Shown here one piece after another: positions 18,201-26,690 of a DNA stretch of 64,000 nt (positions are counted from its first letter, which is position 1; every line of letters starts with the position of its first letter). Origin of the DNA: an uncultured Clostridia bacterium. Its GTDB lineage: Bacteria > Bacillota > Clostridia > Christensenellales > CAG-314. The notes under the pieces are model-generated. The model worked only from the letters and a program-made list of their open reading frames with translations. It made no database searches and had not been told where the DNA came from. The DNA is taken from assembly GCA_947625115.1 (NCBI GenBank), contig CANQND010000005.1, positions 1-64,000 on the forward strand, in the 5' to 3' direction. The position numbers were made by a program, and so were the translations under genes.

Positions 18201-19510
18201 AGGAAACCATCGTATTCTTTGCCGTTTTTGACAAGAGTTGCCGCGCCCAAGCCCGTAAAGTTACGGCGGAGATTGATAACGTCGCCGCTACCGTCGGCGT
18301 CTTGGTACACGTCCATAATGACGGGGTAAAGGGTTACGTCCGATTTGAGCGTTATCGACGAACCGAACTCGCAATCGCGCCCGTTGCCCGTTTGCGAAGT
18401 GCAGTAGGAAATTATCTTTTCCGTTGGGTTGTCGTTTTGGGGAGTGCGCACCTCGACGCTTTGACCCCACTTGGCTTGTTGCGTGAAGCCGTCCTCGCTG
18501 TAAGTGAGGGTAAACGTGCGCAATGCGTAGTAACTGCTAAGGATCAAGCCGTCTTCCGCCACCACGCCCGCGTTTACGCTGCCGTCGTGCGCCGAGTCGA
18601 GTACGTACTTGCCGTCATCGGGATTGACGCTTTCGGCTGTGCTGCCCACGATTGCGGGGAAAGAACCGTCCTCGTGCGCGACGTATTGACCGTCGGCAGA
18701 GTCGCTTTCGACCCAAGTGCGTTGAGTTACGCCAACACGCCAAACGGCGTAGAGAGTGACATCGGACGTGAGAGTGATTTCCTGCCCCACTGCGTAGGAC
18801 GTGCCGCTGTTGTTCAAAGCGTCGTTGTAGCCCACGAACTCCGCCGTCTGCGAAACGTAACCGCATTCGGGCAAGAGTACGCTTTGACCGTACTTGCAAT
18901 TGAGAGATTGCATTTCGCCCGTTGCCGCCGTTGCCGCGCCCTTGCTGAAAGACACCGTGCAAACGGCAAGTTTGTAGTACAATTTGAGCGTTACGCCCGT
19001 GCCGTTGACGGTTGCGGAAGTGACGTTTTTTGCCGTTTCGTCGTAAACGTAGCCCTCTATTTGCTCGGGTTGAACGGTCACGTCGGAACCCAACGCCGAT
19101 TGAAGAATACGCGTGCGAGCGTTGTCTTTGACAAATTCGCCCTGTTCGTTTTCCAACCAAATTTCCACTTCGTAATCCGCCAACCAATGCGCGGTTACCG
19201 TGAAATCGCTATCCGGCGCAAGAGTTTGCACCGTGACGGGTTCGCCGCCGAAATAGTACGCGACAAACGTGTAGGGGGAAATGGGCTTGGGTATATCTTG
19301 CAAATCGAAATAGAAACTCTTGCCCGCTTCCGCTTGGAACGTGGCGGACTGCGCGCCCTCGATACCGAAATCGACAGTGACCGTTACCTGCTTGGCAGGC
19401 AAATTTGGATCGACGGGTTCCTGCGGTTGGCAAGCAACCAACAAAACCGTTGCCGCAAGCGTCAACAGGACGAGAATTGCTATTGAGATGTGTTTCGTTT
19501 TGTTTGTCAT
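15236..19510 (-). CDS. Large lipoprotein with BspA-like leucine-rich repeats and InlB-type repeats
   Basis: Lipobox LAATVLLVAC; LRR_5-like IPEGVTEIAADVFKDKSLTSVTFPASLIRIGDHAF and IPDDVISIADGVFATLDYIVAVNLNNVVSVGARAFYGC. Confidence 0.8.
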   Translation of the reverse strand: MTNKTKHISIAILVLLTLAATVLLVACQPQEPVDPNLPAKQVTVTVDFGIEGAQSATFQAEAGKSFYFDLQDIPKPISPYTFVAYYFGGEPVTVQTLAPDSDFTVTAHWLADYEVEIWLENEQGEFVKDNARTRILQSALGSDVTVQPEQIEGYVYDETAKNVTSATVNGTGVTLKLYYKLAVCTVSFSKGAATAATGEMQSLNCKYGQSVLLPECGYVSQTAEFVGYNDALNNSGTSYAVGQEITLTSDVTLYAVWRVGVTQRTWVESDSADGQYVAHEDGSFPAIVGSTAESVNPDDGKYVLDSAHDGSVNAGVVAEDGLILSSYYALRTFTLTYSEDGFTQQAKWGQSVEVRTPQNDNPTEKIISYCTSQTGNGRDCEFGSSITLKSDVTLYPVIMDVYQDADGSGDVINLRRNFTGLGAATLVKNGKEYDGFLTLSYVDNYLIGADMDFNVDGTVYYARIDAESMEKNLFQYRDEDLVGTYKEYEYLYDAFGTRILAFDGYKTGTLCEVDASSPDGRVAYYVITKYELTKLGDYYVSYFHPSQPDKVVRTYFKVVKETSAVDSDVDGYFMEFGVEGNVYWQLVRNGDFQDEALYLDGYGNGILYEIGAADSGENELIELARGNYFLDPDSGYLQYEFVVNDEVQFYFLWRTEPHDGESYYIFLKRGDENGVYLQSEQSEYPQIVLDGYGMAQYLTAEADQDGELGSYTIEEHGATAVVVITFYNEQLGELAIEITYAADEEYGSYTVFEENLVIVDHVVTQYLGNSSVIVIPEGVTEIAADVFKDKSLTSVTFPASLIRIGDHAFENGTGSGGANTLKAVYFLGATPPELGEDVFRWIKGSNFKIFVPDGSEQAYRTAPTWAAATPSQPNGYAAFVTSNAEQANKPLFEVVDGVLVSYNNTDENPSSVTVDIPDDVISIADGVFATLDYIVAVNLNNVVSVGARAFYGCEALARVTGNNLETIGAEAFYQCVSLTELSFDRLTSIGDNAFIRCFGLVSFTAGADLALVGAMAFSLCAVTPNADESSFEQHQLIIVLRGSTPPELGQTPFYGSQVRIYVNSYEAGVGFAQNSTWQPYLRYLRVSTNAEQQTWYSVENFAITLVLGDNASFGEGALGGLYRWQNDSTLQVFWFEYNSYTGNYSDSKQTLVVNSNGWLTGLQYDDSPYSFVKYGTQLTYSYVSSATQRLTVTAGTQEGEFNGNAVVVQIVNYRMQFTYDGNVYQLTLFNNNGNLTFNYTVSKVVEEHTYTAADGSSLTIYEGNYVHAVGNLKNVDGIAGPYGNGLQTVDSYGWALTKIGENTYTWTIDWTINWKAVKYEIIIHVDGDSFTYEWTKFASYCYLHSSDGLLITALVSTDGKVLRLSISFPTSNGSLQIAAQITETHGNVLTVTVRAPSGETSDFDGVYVLTLNFDNNTFTYEQLS

Positions 19511-19602
19511 TGTTCTTACATTTTACCTTATCAAGGTATTTTTGACTACCGTTTGGGGCTGTCTGCGCCCAAATAGAGAATTTTTGCCTTGTTATACCGA
19601 CA

Positions 19603-19686
19603 AAAAAAGGACGTCGAAACGCCCGTTACTGTATACAACTTGCCTCAAAGATAAGGCGTTGTTATTCCATTAAAGGCTATTCGTTG
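19603..19686 (-). ncRNA. Putative short leader RNA/attenuator (or sRNA) upstream of the LRR lipoprotein
   Basis: Minus promoter TTGCAT (19721-19716)-N17-TATAAT (19698-19693); ACAAC..GTTGT hairpin; terminator GGGCGT-TTCG-ACGTCC + T7 at 19625-19603, ~90 nt before the start codon. Confidence 0.5.
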
Positions 19687-19899
19687 TAAACATTATATAG
19701 TAAACTGTCAAAAAATGCAAACATTTTTGACCCGAAATGCGAAAAAAACAAGCGAAATATTTATTTTGAGGACAAAACGCCGCAAAACCGCCAAAAAAAG
19801 GCGCGAAAAATACCGATTTAACGCAAAAGTCGGCTTTTGTACTCCGTTTTGCTTACGCGCCACGACGTTATATCGCAAAACGGTATCTTGCCGAAAAGA

Positions 19900-20541
19900 T
19901 CAATCGCAAAAGCGTTGCAACAACGCGATACGAGTAGGATAATCGGGAACGTCCGACAACACAAGCGCGTCCGCCTCGATTACAGCGGTGTCTTGAAACA
20001 GCGACAAAAACTTGTCTACTCCGTCTATGTTGAAGCTATGCTCCGCCGTTTTGTAGTGCATTGGGACAACTATCTTGGGGCATACCGCGTCTACCCACCT
20101 CTTTGCGCCTGCCGCGTCTACGGTAAAGGTGCCGCCCACGGGCAAAAGAAGCACGTCGCATTGACGAATTTTTTGCGCGAGTGCCTCGTCGAAACAACCG
20201 ATGTCGCCCATATGCACCACGCTGATACCGTCCACGTCAAAGCGGAAAACCAAGTTGCCGCCGCGCTTGGCTCCCCTTACGTCGTCGTGGAAAGAGGCGT
20301 AACTTTCTACCGAAACGTCGTCGGCGGTACAAAAGCCCTCACTGTCCAACACGGCGGGGTTGCCGAGTATGGAATCCAAACAGTCGTGGTCGGAGTGTCG
20401 GTGAGATACCGTTACCGCGTCGCACCTGACGGGAGTCATCGCAAAACCCACCGCTTTTTCGTCGAACGGGTCGGTTACTATCGTTGTACCCATTTCGCTT
20501 ATCAATCTGAAACAGGAGTGTCCGAGATATTGCAGTTTCAT
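19900..20541 (-). CDS. MBL-fold metal-dependent hydrolase (UlaG-like)
   Basis: MKLQYLGHSCFRL..., TVSHRHSDHD, VHMGDIG, MHY motifs. Confidence 0.85.
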   Translation of the reverse strand: MKLQYLGHSCFRLISEMGTTIVTDPFDEKAVGFAMTPVRCDAVTVSHRHSDHDCLDSILGNPAVLDSEGFCTADDVSVESYASFHDDVRGAKRGGNLVFRFDVDGISVVHMGDIGCFDEALAQKIRQCDVLLLPVGGTFTVDAAGAKRWVDAVCPKIVVPMHYKTAEHSFNIDGVDKFLSLFQDTAVIEADALVLSDVPDYPTRIALLQRFCD

Positions 20542-20575
20542 TTTTATCCCCCTTACGGTTGCTTAATTCGATTAA

Positions 20576-20604
20576 ATTGTAGTACAATACGTTGCGATTG
20601 TCAA
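20576..20604 (-). promoter_or_regulatory. Sigma70 promoter of the MBL hydrolase gene
   Basis: TTGACA (20604-20599)-N17-TACAAT (20581-20576). Confidence 0.7.
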
Positions 20605-20715
20605 ATTTGCAAAAAAATTTTTTGCGAAAAACGAACGACGTATCGGCGGTTCACCGCATAGAACAGGCTTGCGACAAAGCAATTTTCAAAAATTGTAGAT
20701 TTTTTTTCGCATATC

Positions 20716-20798
20716 TGCTATAATGGTATTGTCCGTTGAGGAATGGGGTTGAAAACCTCTCCTGCGTTTAGCGTTGACGGACATATCTCGGAGGTTAT
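20716..20798 (+). promoter_or_regulatory. Extended -10 promoter and compact structured 5' leader (riboswitch-like)
   Basis: TGCTATAAT at 20716-20724; leader closed by GTCCGT (20731-20736)/ACGGAC (20777-20782); AACCTC (20754-20759) can pair with GGGGTT (20745-20750) or with the SD GAGGTT (20791-20796). Confidence 0.5.
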
Positions 20799-21812
20799 AT
20801 GAAGGCTTGGATATTGGAATCTCCCCAAAAGCTCAAACTTGAAGAGTTTGCGCCCACCGAAATAGCCGAAAACCAAATAAAAGTTAAAATCGAAGAGGTG
20901 TTGATAAGCAACTCCGACTTTGAAGTGTACACGGGAGCAAGCAAACGCAAATATCCCTTTGTTATGGGAAGAAACGCCGTGGGCGTTGTGTCCAAAGTGG
21001 CGGGGGACAACCCGTTCTTCAACAAAATGGATCGAGTTGCAATAGAACCGTACATTCCCTGCGAGGCTTGCGACGAATGTAAAAACGACGAGTACGAAAA
21101 ATGCTCGAATATGCAGGAGCTGGGCTACAATTGCAACGGACTGCTTCAAAACTTTGTGGACCTGCCCTACACGCTGTTGCACCGCCTCCCCGACAAACTG
21201 TCCACCGACAAAGCCCTGTTTGTGCCGTATGTGGCGTTTTGCCTCAACGTGATTGACGCATTGAACTTGGAAAAGGGACGGCATATCGCGATATTTTCTT
21301 CCACCAAAACGGGGTTGATACTTGCGCAACTTGTGGCGTACTACCAAGCCGTGCCCGTGTTTATCAGCAACAGAGAAGAACTGTTGGACACCGCGCGCGA
21401 ATTGGGCATATTTTACAGCTTTAACCCCGACACTACCGACGTTGAAAGCGAAATTCTCGCCATTACGGGCGGCAGAATGTGCAACGAATTGGTGCTGTTT
21501 TCCAACTCCGACTTCAATATGAAAAACGTCTACAACGTGGCGGCGGTGAACGCAAACATCTGCCTTGCGGGCTACTCCAACAAAGAAAGCAAACTGTCCG
21601 TGGCGCAAATTTGCAAAAAACACCTGAATATCTTCGGCGTGTACAACGGCGCGGGAAGCTACTCTTCCGCCATTAACTTGCTTGTGACGGACACCGTAAA
21701 CGTGGATTCGCTCATCGGCAAAAAAGTACCTTTTGATAAGTTGGACGACGAATTGGCTAAAACCAAAGAGGACGAATTGGTGCTTAAATCAAAAATAGTG
21801 AAAATAAATTGA
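20799..21812 (+). CDS. Zinc-type medium-chain alcohol dehydrogenase-like protein
   Basis: MDR architecture with structural-zinc-like Cys cluster CEACDECKNDEYEKC. Confidence 0.8.
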   Translation: MKAWILESPQKLKLEEFAPTEIAENQIKVKIEEVLISNSDFEVYTGASKRKYPFVMGRNAVGVVSKVAGDNPFFNKMDRVAIEPYIPCEACDECKNDEYEKCSNMQELGYNCNGLLQNFVDLPYTLLHRLPDKLSTDKALFVPYVAFCLNVIDALNLEKGRHIAIFSSTKTGLILAQLVAYYQAVPVFISNREELLDTARELGIFYSFNPDTTDVESEILAITGGRMCNELVLFSNSDFNMKNVYNVAAVNANICLAGYSNKESKLSVAQICKKHLNIFGVYNGAGSYSSAINLLVTDTVNVDSLIGKKVPFDKLDDELAKTKEDELVLKSKIVKIN

Positions 21813-21828
21813 CAAATCAAGCAAAACC

Positions 21829-21863
21829 CCTCCCCGAGAACGCTCGGAGAGAGGCTTTTTTGT
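21829..21863 (+). terminator. Intrinsic terminator after the MDR gene
   Basis: cctccccgagaacgctcggagagaggcttttttg. Confidence 0.6.
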
Positions 21864-21867
21864 AAAA

Positions 21868-22425
21868 TTACTTTATCTTTTTTCCGTCGGAAAAGGCGTT
21901 GCCCACTTTTTCGCCTATAACGCGGTAGTCGTGAGCGGCGGAATTGTAGGTTATCACTCCCGCTTTGCCCAAGTCGAGATTGCCTTTGTCGTCCAAGACG
22001 CGTTCGTCCGCGCTTACGTTTACTATGTCGCCGACGATAATGCCGTCCTCGTTGATATGGTTGAGCTTACACTCCAACGCAATGGGGAACTCCTCGACGA
22101 CGGGAGCGCAGACGTGTTCCGCCTCGGACACGTGCAGCCCCGCGCGCGAAATCTTGTCGGGAACGTCGTTGCCCGAAACAATGCCCACGTAGTCGGCTTC
22201 CGTTACGTGCGCCGCGTCGGCAAAACTTACCGTAAACGCCTCGTTGCGAATGATGTTTTTGGTTGTGGCGTGGTCGTCGCTCAGGCACAGCATAACTTGA
22301 TTTGTGTCGTAAATGCCTCCCCAAGCGGCGTTCATCGCGTTTGGCGAACCGTCCTCGTTGTACGTTGCAACGATAAGCACGGGGCAAGGAAACAGCCAAG
22401 TCTTTTTTCCGAAATTTTTACGCAT
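21868..22425 (-). CDS. Flavin reductase family protein (FMN-binding split barrel)
   Basis: PCPVLIVATYNEDGSPNAMNAAWGGI and IVSGNDVPDKISRAGL. Confidence 0.85.
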   Translation of the reverse strand: MRKNFGKKTWLFPCPVLIVATYNEDGSPNAMNAAWGGIYDTNQVMLCLSDDHATTKNIIRNEAFTVSFADAAHVTEADYVGIVSGNDVPDKISRAGLHVSEAEHVCAPVVEEFPIALECKLNHINEDGIIVGDIVNVSADERVLDDKGNLDLGKAGVITYNSAAHDYRVIGEKVGNAFSDGKKIK

Positions 22426-22512
22426 AATTCACCTCTTTGTTTTTTTCGATTATATCACATTGCCGCGGCGACAGCAACGATTTTGAAACTTTTTTGCCGT
22501 TGCATTTTTGTG

Positions 22513-22541
22513 TTGACAACGGCGGGCAAGGAGCGTATACT
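22513..22541 (+). promoter_or_regulatory. Sigma70 promoter (TTGACA-N17-TATACT)
   Basis: TTGACA 22513-22518, TATACT 22536-22541. Confidence 0.75.
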
Positions 22542-22568
22542 GTAAAAAAACAAAAATGAGGTGTCGCT

Positions 22569-23117
22569 ATGAAACAGGCAGTACTTGTTGTAGATATGCT
22601 AAATGACTTTGTTACGGGTGCGTTGAAGTGCGACAGAGGGCTTGCTATCGTCCCGAAAACGGCTAAATTGCTGGACGGCGCGCGTAGGGCGGGCGTTCCC
22701 GTTATCTTTTGCAACGACGCGCATCTGAAAGGCGTCGATCACGAACTCAAACTGTGGGGAGATCACGCCATTGCGGGTACCGAGGGGGCGCAAGTAATAC
22801 CCGAACTCGGGCTGTGCGACAAAGATTACGTTGTTCCCAAACGCCGTTACAGCGGATTTTTCCACACCGACCTTGACCTGCTGTTGAAAGAACTCGGCGT
22901 TGACACCGTTGTGCTGACGGGCTTGCACACGCATATGTGCGTACGTCACACGGGTGCGGACGCATATCAATTGGGCTACGACCTTGTGGTTGCAAAGGAC
23001 GCTACCGACAGCTTCACCCAAGAGGACTACGACTACGGCATAAAATACTTTGTTGCCACCTACGGCGCAAAGATTACCGACGTTGACTCTCTGTTGAAAG
23101 AGTGGAACGTAATCTAA
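22569..23117 (+). CDS. Isochorismatase-like cysteine hydrolase (nicotinamidase-like)
   Basis: AVLVVDMLNDFVTGALK, VPKRRYSGF, VVLTGLHTHMCVRHTGADAY. Confidence 0.85.
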   Translation: MKQAVLVVDMLNDFVTGALKCDRGLAIVPKTAKLLDGARRAGVPVIFCNDAHLKGVDHELKLWGDHAIAGTEGAQVIPELGLCDKDYVVPKRRYSGFFHTDLDLLLKELGVDTVVLTGLHTHMCVRHTGADAYQLGYDLVVAKDATDSFTQEDYDYGIKYFVATYGAKITDVDSLLKEWNVI

Positions 23118-23135
23118 CAAACGGAAACCGACGAA

Positions 23136-23164
23136 AAGAGCAAGCGCACCGCTTGCTCTTTTTT
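23136..23164 (+). terminator. Intrinsic terminator
   Basis: aaagagcaagcgcaccgcttgctctttttt. Confidence 0.75.
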
Positions 23165-23189
23165 ACTTGTCGTTTTTTGCCGAATTTTG

Positions 23190-24329
23190 TTACTCGGGCG
23201 TTTTGCCCTGTTTTGCGGGAGGTTTTGGTCCGTTGAACGTGTAGTAACTGCATTTTATGCCCGCATTGTAGATGTACCGCTTTTTGTCCGCGCGGCGACC
23301 GAATTGCTTTTCAAAATCTTGCAACGGACTCAAAAAATAGAAGTTCCATTTGTCCAAAGTACGATACAGCTTGCCCATATCCGCCGCAAGCGATCGCGCC
23401 GTTTCGACGTCGCCGAGCCTTTCGCCGTAGGGCGGATTGGATATGTTGACCCCGTAGCTTGCCCTGCTGACAAACTGACGAGCGTCGCGCAGGTTGAATT
23501 TCACGTACTTGTCCACACCCGCTTGTTTGGCATGAAAACGGGCAATTTCCACCGCGCGTTCGCTCACGTCGCCGCCGATAATGTTCAATTGCCGTTCCAC
23601 GCGCGCGTCCCGCGCCTCTTCCGCCGCCAAACGATAGGCGTTTGAATTGACGCAACCCCATTTGAGAAAGGCAAACGCGCGGTTTAGCCCCGAGGCGATG
23701 TTCAACGCTTTCATTGCCGCCTCTATCGGCAGGGTGCCGCTTCCGCAAAACAAGTCCGTAAAAGTTTTGTCGGGGTTCCAAACGGATAGGTCCACAAGCG
23801 CGGCGGCTGTCGTTTCTTTGAGAGGAGCGTCGTAGGGCAACGTGCGGTAACCGCGTTTGTGCAGTCCGTCGCCCGACGTATCCAGATTGACGGAACAAAC
23901 GTCGTCGGTCAAGTCCAACTCCACGCGATAGTCCGCGCCCGTTTCGTCCAACACGCCGTACTTGGCGTTCAACTTGTCCGCAATCGCCTTTTTGCCGACG
24001 GACTGAATGGAATGGTGCGCAAACAGCTTGCTGTTGACGCTCTTAGTCACCACCGTCACTTTGCCGTGTTCGTCCACAAAGTCCTGCCAAGATATGCTTC
24101 TTACGCCGTCGAACAACTCGTCGAAAGTTGTTGCGGGGAACTCCGCAAGTTTAATCAACACCCTTTCGCCGCTACGCAAAAATATATTAAGACGAGCCAC
24201 GTCTTGCCAAGAACAGTCGTCCACGGCAACTCTGCCGTTGATCGCCTTTGAGTTGTGATAGCCCAACGAGTCAAGTTGACGTTTTACCACCGCTTCTATC
24301 CCCGTGGCTGTGGGAACAAGTAATTTCAT
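23190..24329 (-). CDS. THUMP-domain class I SAM-dependent RNA methyltransferase (RlmL/YpsC-like)
   Basis: DLFCGSGTLPIEAA, NISNPPYGERL motifs; start MKLLVPTATGIEAVVK at 24329. Confidence 0.85.
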   Translation of the reverse strand: MKLLVPTATGIEAVVKRQLDSLGYHNSKAINGRVAVDDCSWQDVARLNIFLRSGERVLIKLAEFPATTFDELFDGVRSISWQDFVDEHGKVTVVTKSVNSKLFAHHSIQSVGKKAIADKLNAKYGVLDETGADYRVELDLTDDVCSVNLDTSGDGLHKRGYRTLPYDAPLKETTAAALVDLSVWNPDKTFTDLFCGSGTLPIEAAMKALNIASGLNRAFAFLKWGCVNSNAYRLAAEEARDARVERQLNIIGGDVSERAVEIARFHAKQAGVDKYVKFNLRDARQFVSRASYGVNISNPPYGERLGDVETARSLAADMGKLYRTLDKWNFYFLSPLQDFEKQFGRRADKKRYIYNAGIKCSYYTFNGPKPPAKQGKTPE

Positions 24330-24476
24330 ATTTTTATTGTAACACAACGCGGCAAATTACGCAAACGCCGCGCAAAAACCTCACGGGCGAATTGACGACC
24401 GCATTTTTCCATTAAATTTCGCGCTACTGCCGTTAAAAAAGCCCCGTCGCAAACGCGCGGAGCAAAGAAAGACAAA

Positions 24477-25115
24477 TTATTTTACTATCTTGCGCACAGT
24501 TTTGGCGGCGGCAATCAAACATCCGCGCAACAGCAAGTCGTACAGAGGGACTGCCACCTGCGCCGCGACTACCGTCAACCAAAACACCCACGTCATCGAA
24601 TAAAAACGCTCGAACACCGCAGGAGTTACCGCCCAAGTAACGACAAAAGTGAGAACCAACCCCACCTCCAACAAAACGTAGTACAACAACCACTTTACCG
24701 CTTTGTTGAAGCGCGGCTTGCCCTTTAACTCAACGCGAATGACCTTGGCGGCTTCTTGCCCGTCGAAAGGGCTTTCCAACGTTTCGGTGTGTTCCACTCG
24801 CGCCGTTACCGCAACCGACTCGCCGCACACTTTTACTATCGCAAAAGGTATGCAGAACAACGCTACGGGCGCAACGGCGAAAATGTTTCCGATAAATATC
24901 CCGCTGACGGAGGCAACGGCAAGCGTCGCAAAGTAGGTCAACAGCGAATAACCGACGTTTTTGCCGTCTACGAGCAGAGGCACGACCGTGGCTACGGAAG
25001 CCATAACGCCGAATATCAACGCGGCATAAGGCACAAGGCTTGTGAGCAAAAGAGCTACGCAGGATATTGCGCCGCACACGCCGCTCAAAGCAATGTTACG
25101 GGCAGAACCTTTCAT
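24477..25115 (-). CDS. Polytopic membrane protein, last gene of the trpS/DUF5685-like/J-like operon
   Basis: Several hydrophobic segments; start ATG at 25115 overlaps the upstream stop (TGATG). Confidence 0.7.
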   Translation of the reverse strand: MKGSARNIALSGVCGAISCVALLLTSLVPYAALIFGVMASVATVVPLLVDGKNVGYSLLTYFATLAVASVSGIFIGNIFAVAPVALFCIPFAIVKVCGESVAVTARVEHTETLESPFDGQEAAKVIRVELKGKPRFNKAVKWLLYYVLLEVGLVLTFVVTWAVTPAVFERFYSMTWVFWLTVVAAQVAVPLYDLLLRGCLIAAAKTVRKIVK

Positions 25116-25741
25116 CAACAGCCGCCACCGCCCATACATTGACAGCAATTGCAACACATATTGCACAACAGACAGTCCGTACAGGTACTGCCCGTGCATG
25201 TTCCGTTGCCCGCACCAACGCGAGGACCGTCGTCAACGGGACGGGACGTGGACCGCAATTGATCGGGACTGATTGTGTTGGACGCCAAAATTTTTGTCAA
25301 TTTTTCCAAACTTTGCTTGTAGCGTTGATTGTCAGGTTCCATTTCGCAGGCAAGCTCCAATTGACGTTTGCTTTCCAAAAACCAATTGCGCTTGTAGAAC
25401 AAAACGGACTGCATATAGTGCCATTCGGCGTCGCGAGATACGCGCTCGTCCAATTTGGCTTGCGCTTCGTCCAACTTGCCGTCGGTAAGCAACTGCTGAA
25501 TTTCCGTGTAGTCGGATTCGTCGCCGACGCTCTTGTCTTGTTGCTGTTCTCGGCGTTCGTTGATTATGTCGCGATAGGCGACTTCCAGACGTTGAAGTTT
25601 TTCGGAAGCCTCTTCGCCCTCTTCGCCCACCTTGAACCGATCGTTTTGATACTGCGTTTTCAACTCGTTGTAACGAGCGTCTATCTCTTCTTGGGTGGCG
25701 GATTCCGTCAATCCTAAAATTTCGTATGCGTTGTAGACCAT
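25115..25741 (-). CDS. J-domain-like protein lacking HPD, with Cys-rich C-terminal tail
   Basis: MVYNAYEILGLTESATQEEIDARYNELKTQYQNDRF...; tail CTGSTCTDCLLCNMCCNCCQCMGGGGC. Confidence 0.75.
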   Translation of the reverse strand: MVYNAYEILGLTESATQEEIDARYNELKTQYQNDRFKVGEEGEEASEKLQRLEVAYRDIINERREQQQDKSVGDESDYTEIQQLLTDGKLDEAQAKLDERVSRDAEWHYMQSVLFYKRNWFLESKRQLELACEMEPDNQRYKQSLEKLTKILASNTISPDQLRSTSRPVDDGPRVGAGNGTCTGSTCTDCLLCNMCCNCCQCMGGGGC

Positions 25742-25826
25742 TTTTTCTCCGTTAAACTGCCGATATGTTTTCTTTTTGCCGTTTTGGCGCGCTTGCGTGC
25801 GGCTACGGCTTTTGCTGTCGTTATCG

Positions 25827-26690
25827 TTACTTATTCGCCTGTTCGGGGGCGTATTTGGAAAGTATTTCTTTTGTTTTGTCGCGAATGGCGTCGTAAAGTA
25901 CGTTTTGCAAAATACAATTGTACTTGCCGATATTGAGGTCGTTGTAGGACATTGCCACTCGGTTGAGTACCGCAAACATCAAAAATTGCACTTCGTCGTA
26001 CTTGGCGGACAGCTCGTTGGCTTTTTTGATTTTGTAACAGCTGATAAAGGGGTTGTAGTTGCCGCGTTTTAGATCCTTTTCAACGTCGTCCAACGCGTCG
26101 ATGAGGTATATCCACTTGCCGAGATTGTAACACAACGCGTCAAGATGTTCGTTTGTTTCCTGCCCCAACACGTAAAATGCAAATTCCTGCGACAACAACG
26201 CGAAACTGTGGGATACTGCGTCCAAGCTGTCAACATTACGCTCTTCCATTTGCCGCAGTTGTTCGTAACGCCGAGAGAGCATATCGTCCAAATCGGGCAA
26301 AAGCCGCCGCGCCTTGCCATATGCTCCGCGCAACGCGCGATATGCCGTTTTCTTTTTTACTCCGCCGCCGTCAACAACGTCGTCGTAGAGGTTCCAATAG
26401 GTGAGCAGTACGTTTGCAACGGACATTTTGTCCACTAACGGCGTTTGCTCCAAAACGGAACGTTTTTTGAAAGGGGAACTGAAACAACGTCGCTGTTCCA
26501 CCTGCACGTCCGCGTTTGTTACGCCGTGAAACAGCACGTTGAAAAAGTTTACGTCGTTACTGATAAACAGACGCGGTATGTTGCCGAATTGCTTTTTGGT
26601 GGAAAAGCACATTCCGCACATAAAAGTTTGCCAAACGCCCTGTTTGTCCTCTTGTAGCTTTGCCTTTTCTATGTTCAAATATCCAAACAT
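25827..26690 (-). CDS. DUF5685-like family protein
   Basis: MFGYLNIEKAKLQEDKQGVWQTFMCGMCFSTKKQFG N-terminus; start overlaps the trpS stop. Confidence 0.75.
   Translation of the reverse strand: MFGYLNIEKAKLQEDKQGVWQTFMCGMCFSTKKQFGNIPRLFISNDVNFFNVLFHGVTNADVQVEQRRCFSSPFKKRSVLEQTPLVDKMSVANVLLTYWNLYDDVVDGGGVKKKTAYRALRGAYGKARRLLPDLDDMLSRRYEQLRQMEERNVDSLDAVSHSFALLSQEFAFYVLGQETNEHLDALCYNLGKWIYLIDALDDVEKDLKRGNYNPFISCYKIKKANELSAKYDEVQFLMFAVLNRVAMSYNDLNIGKYNCILQNVLYDAIRDKTKEILSKYAPEQANK

Noticed and set aside
17216-19486. 756-aa plus-strand ORF opposite the LRR lipoprotein
   Set aside because: Same codon-aligned shadow effect; no RBS/domain evidence.
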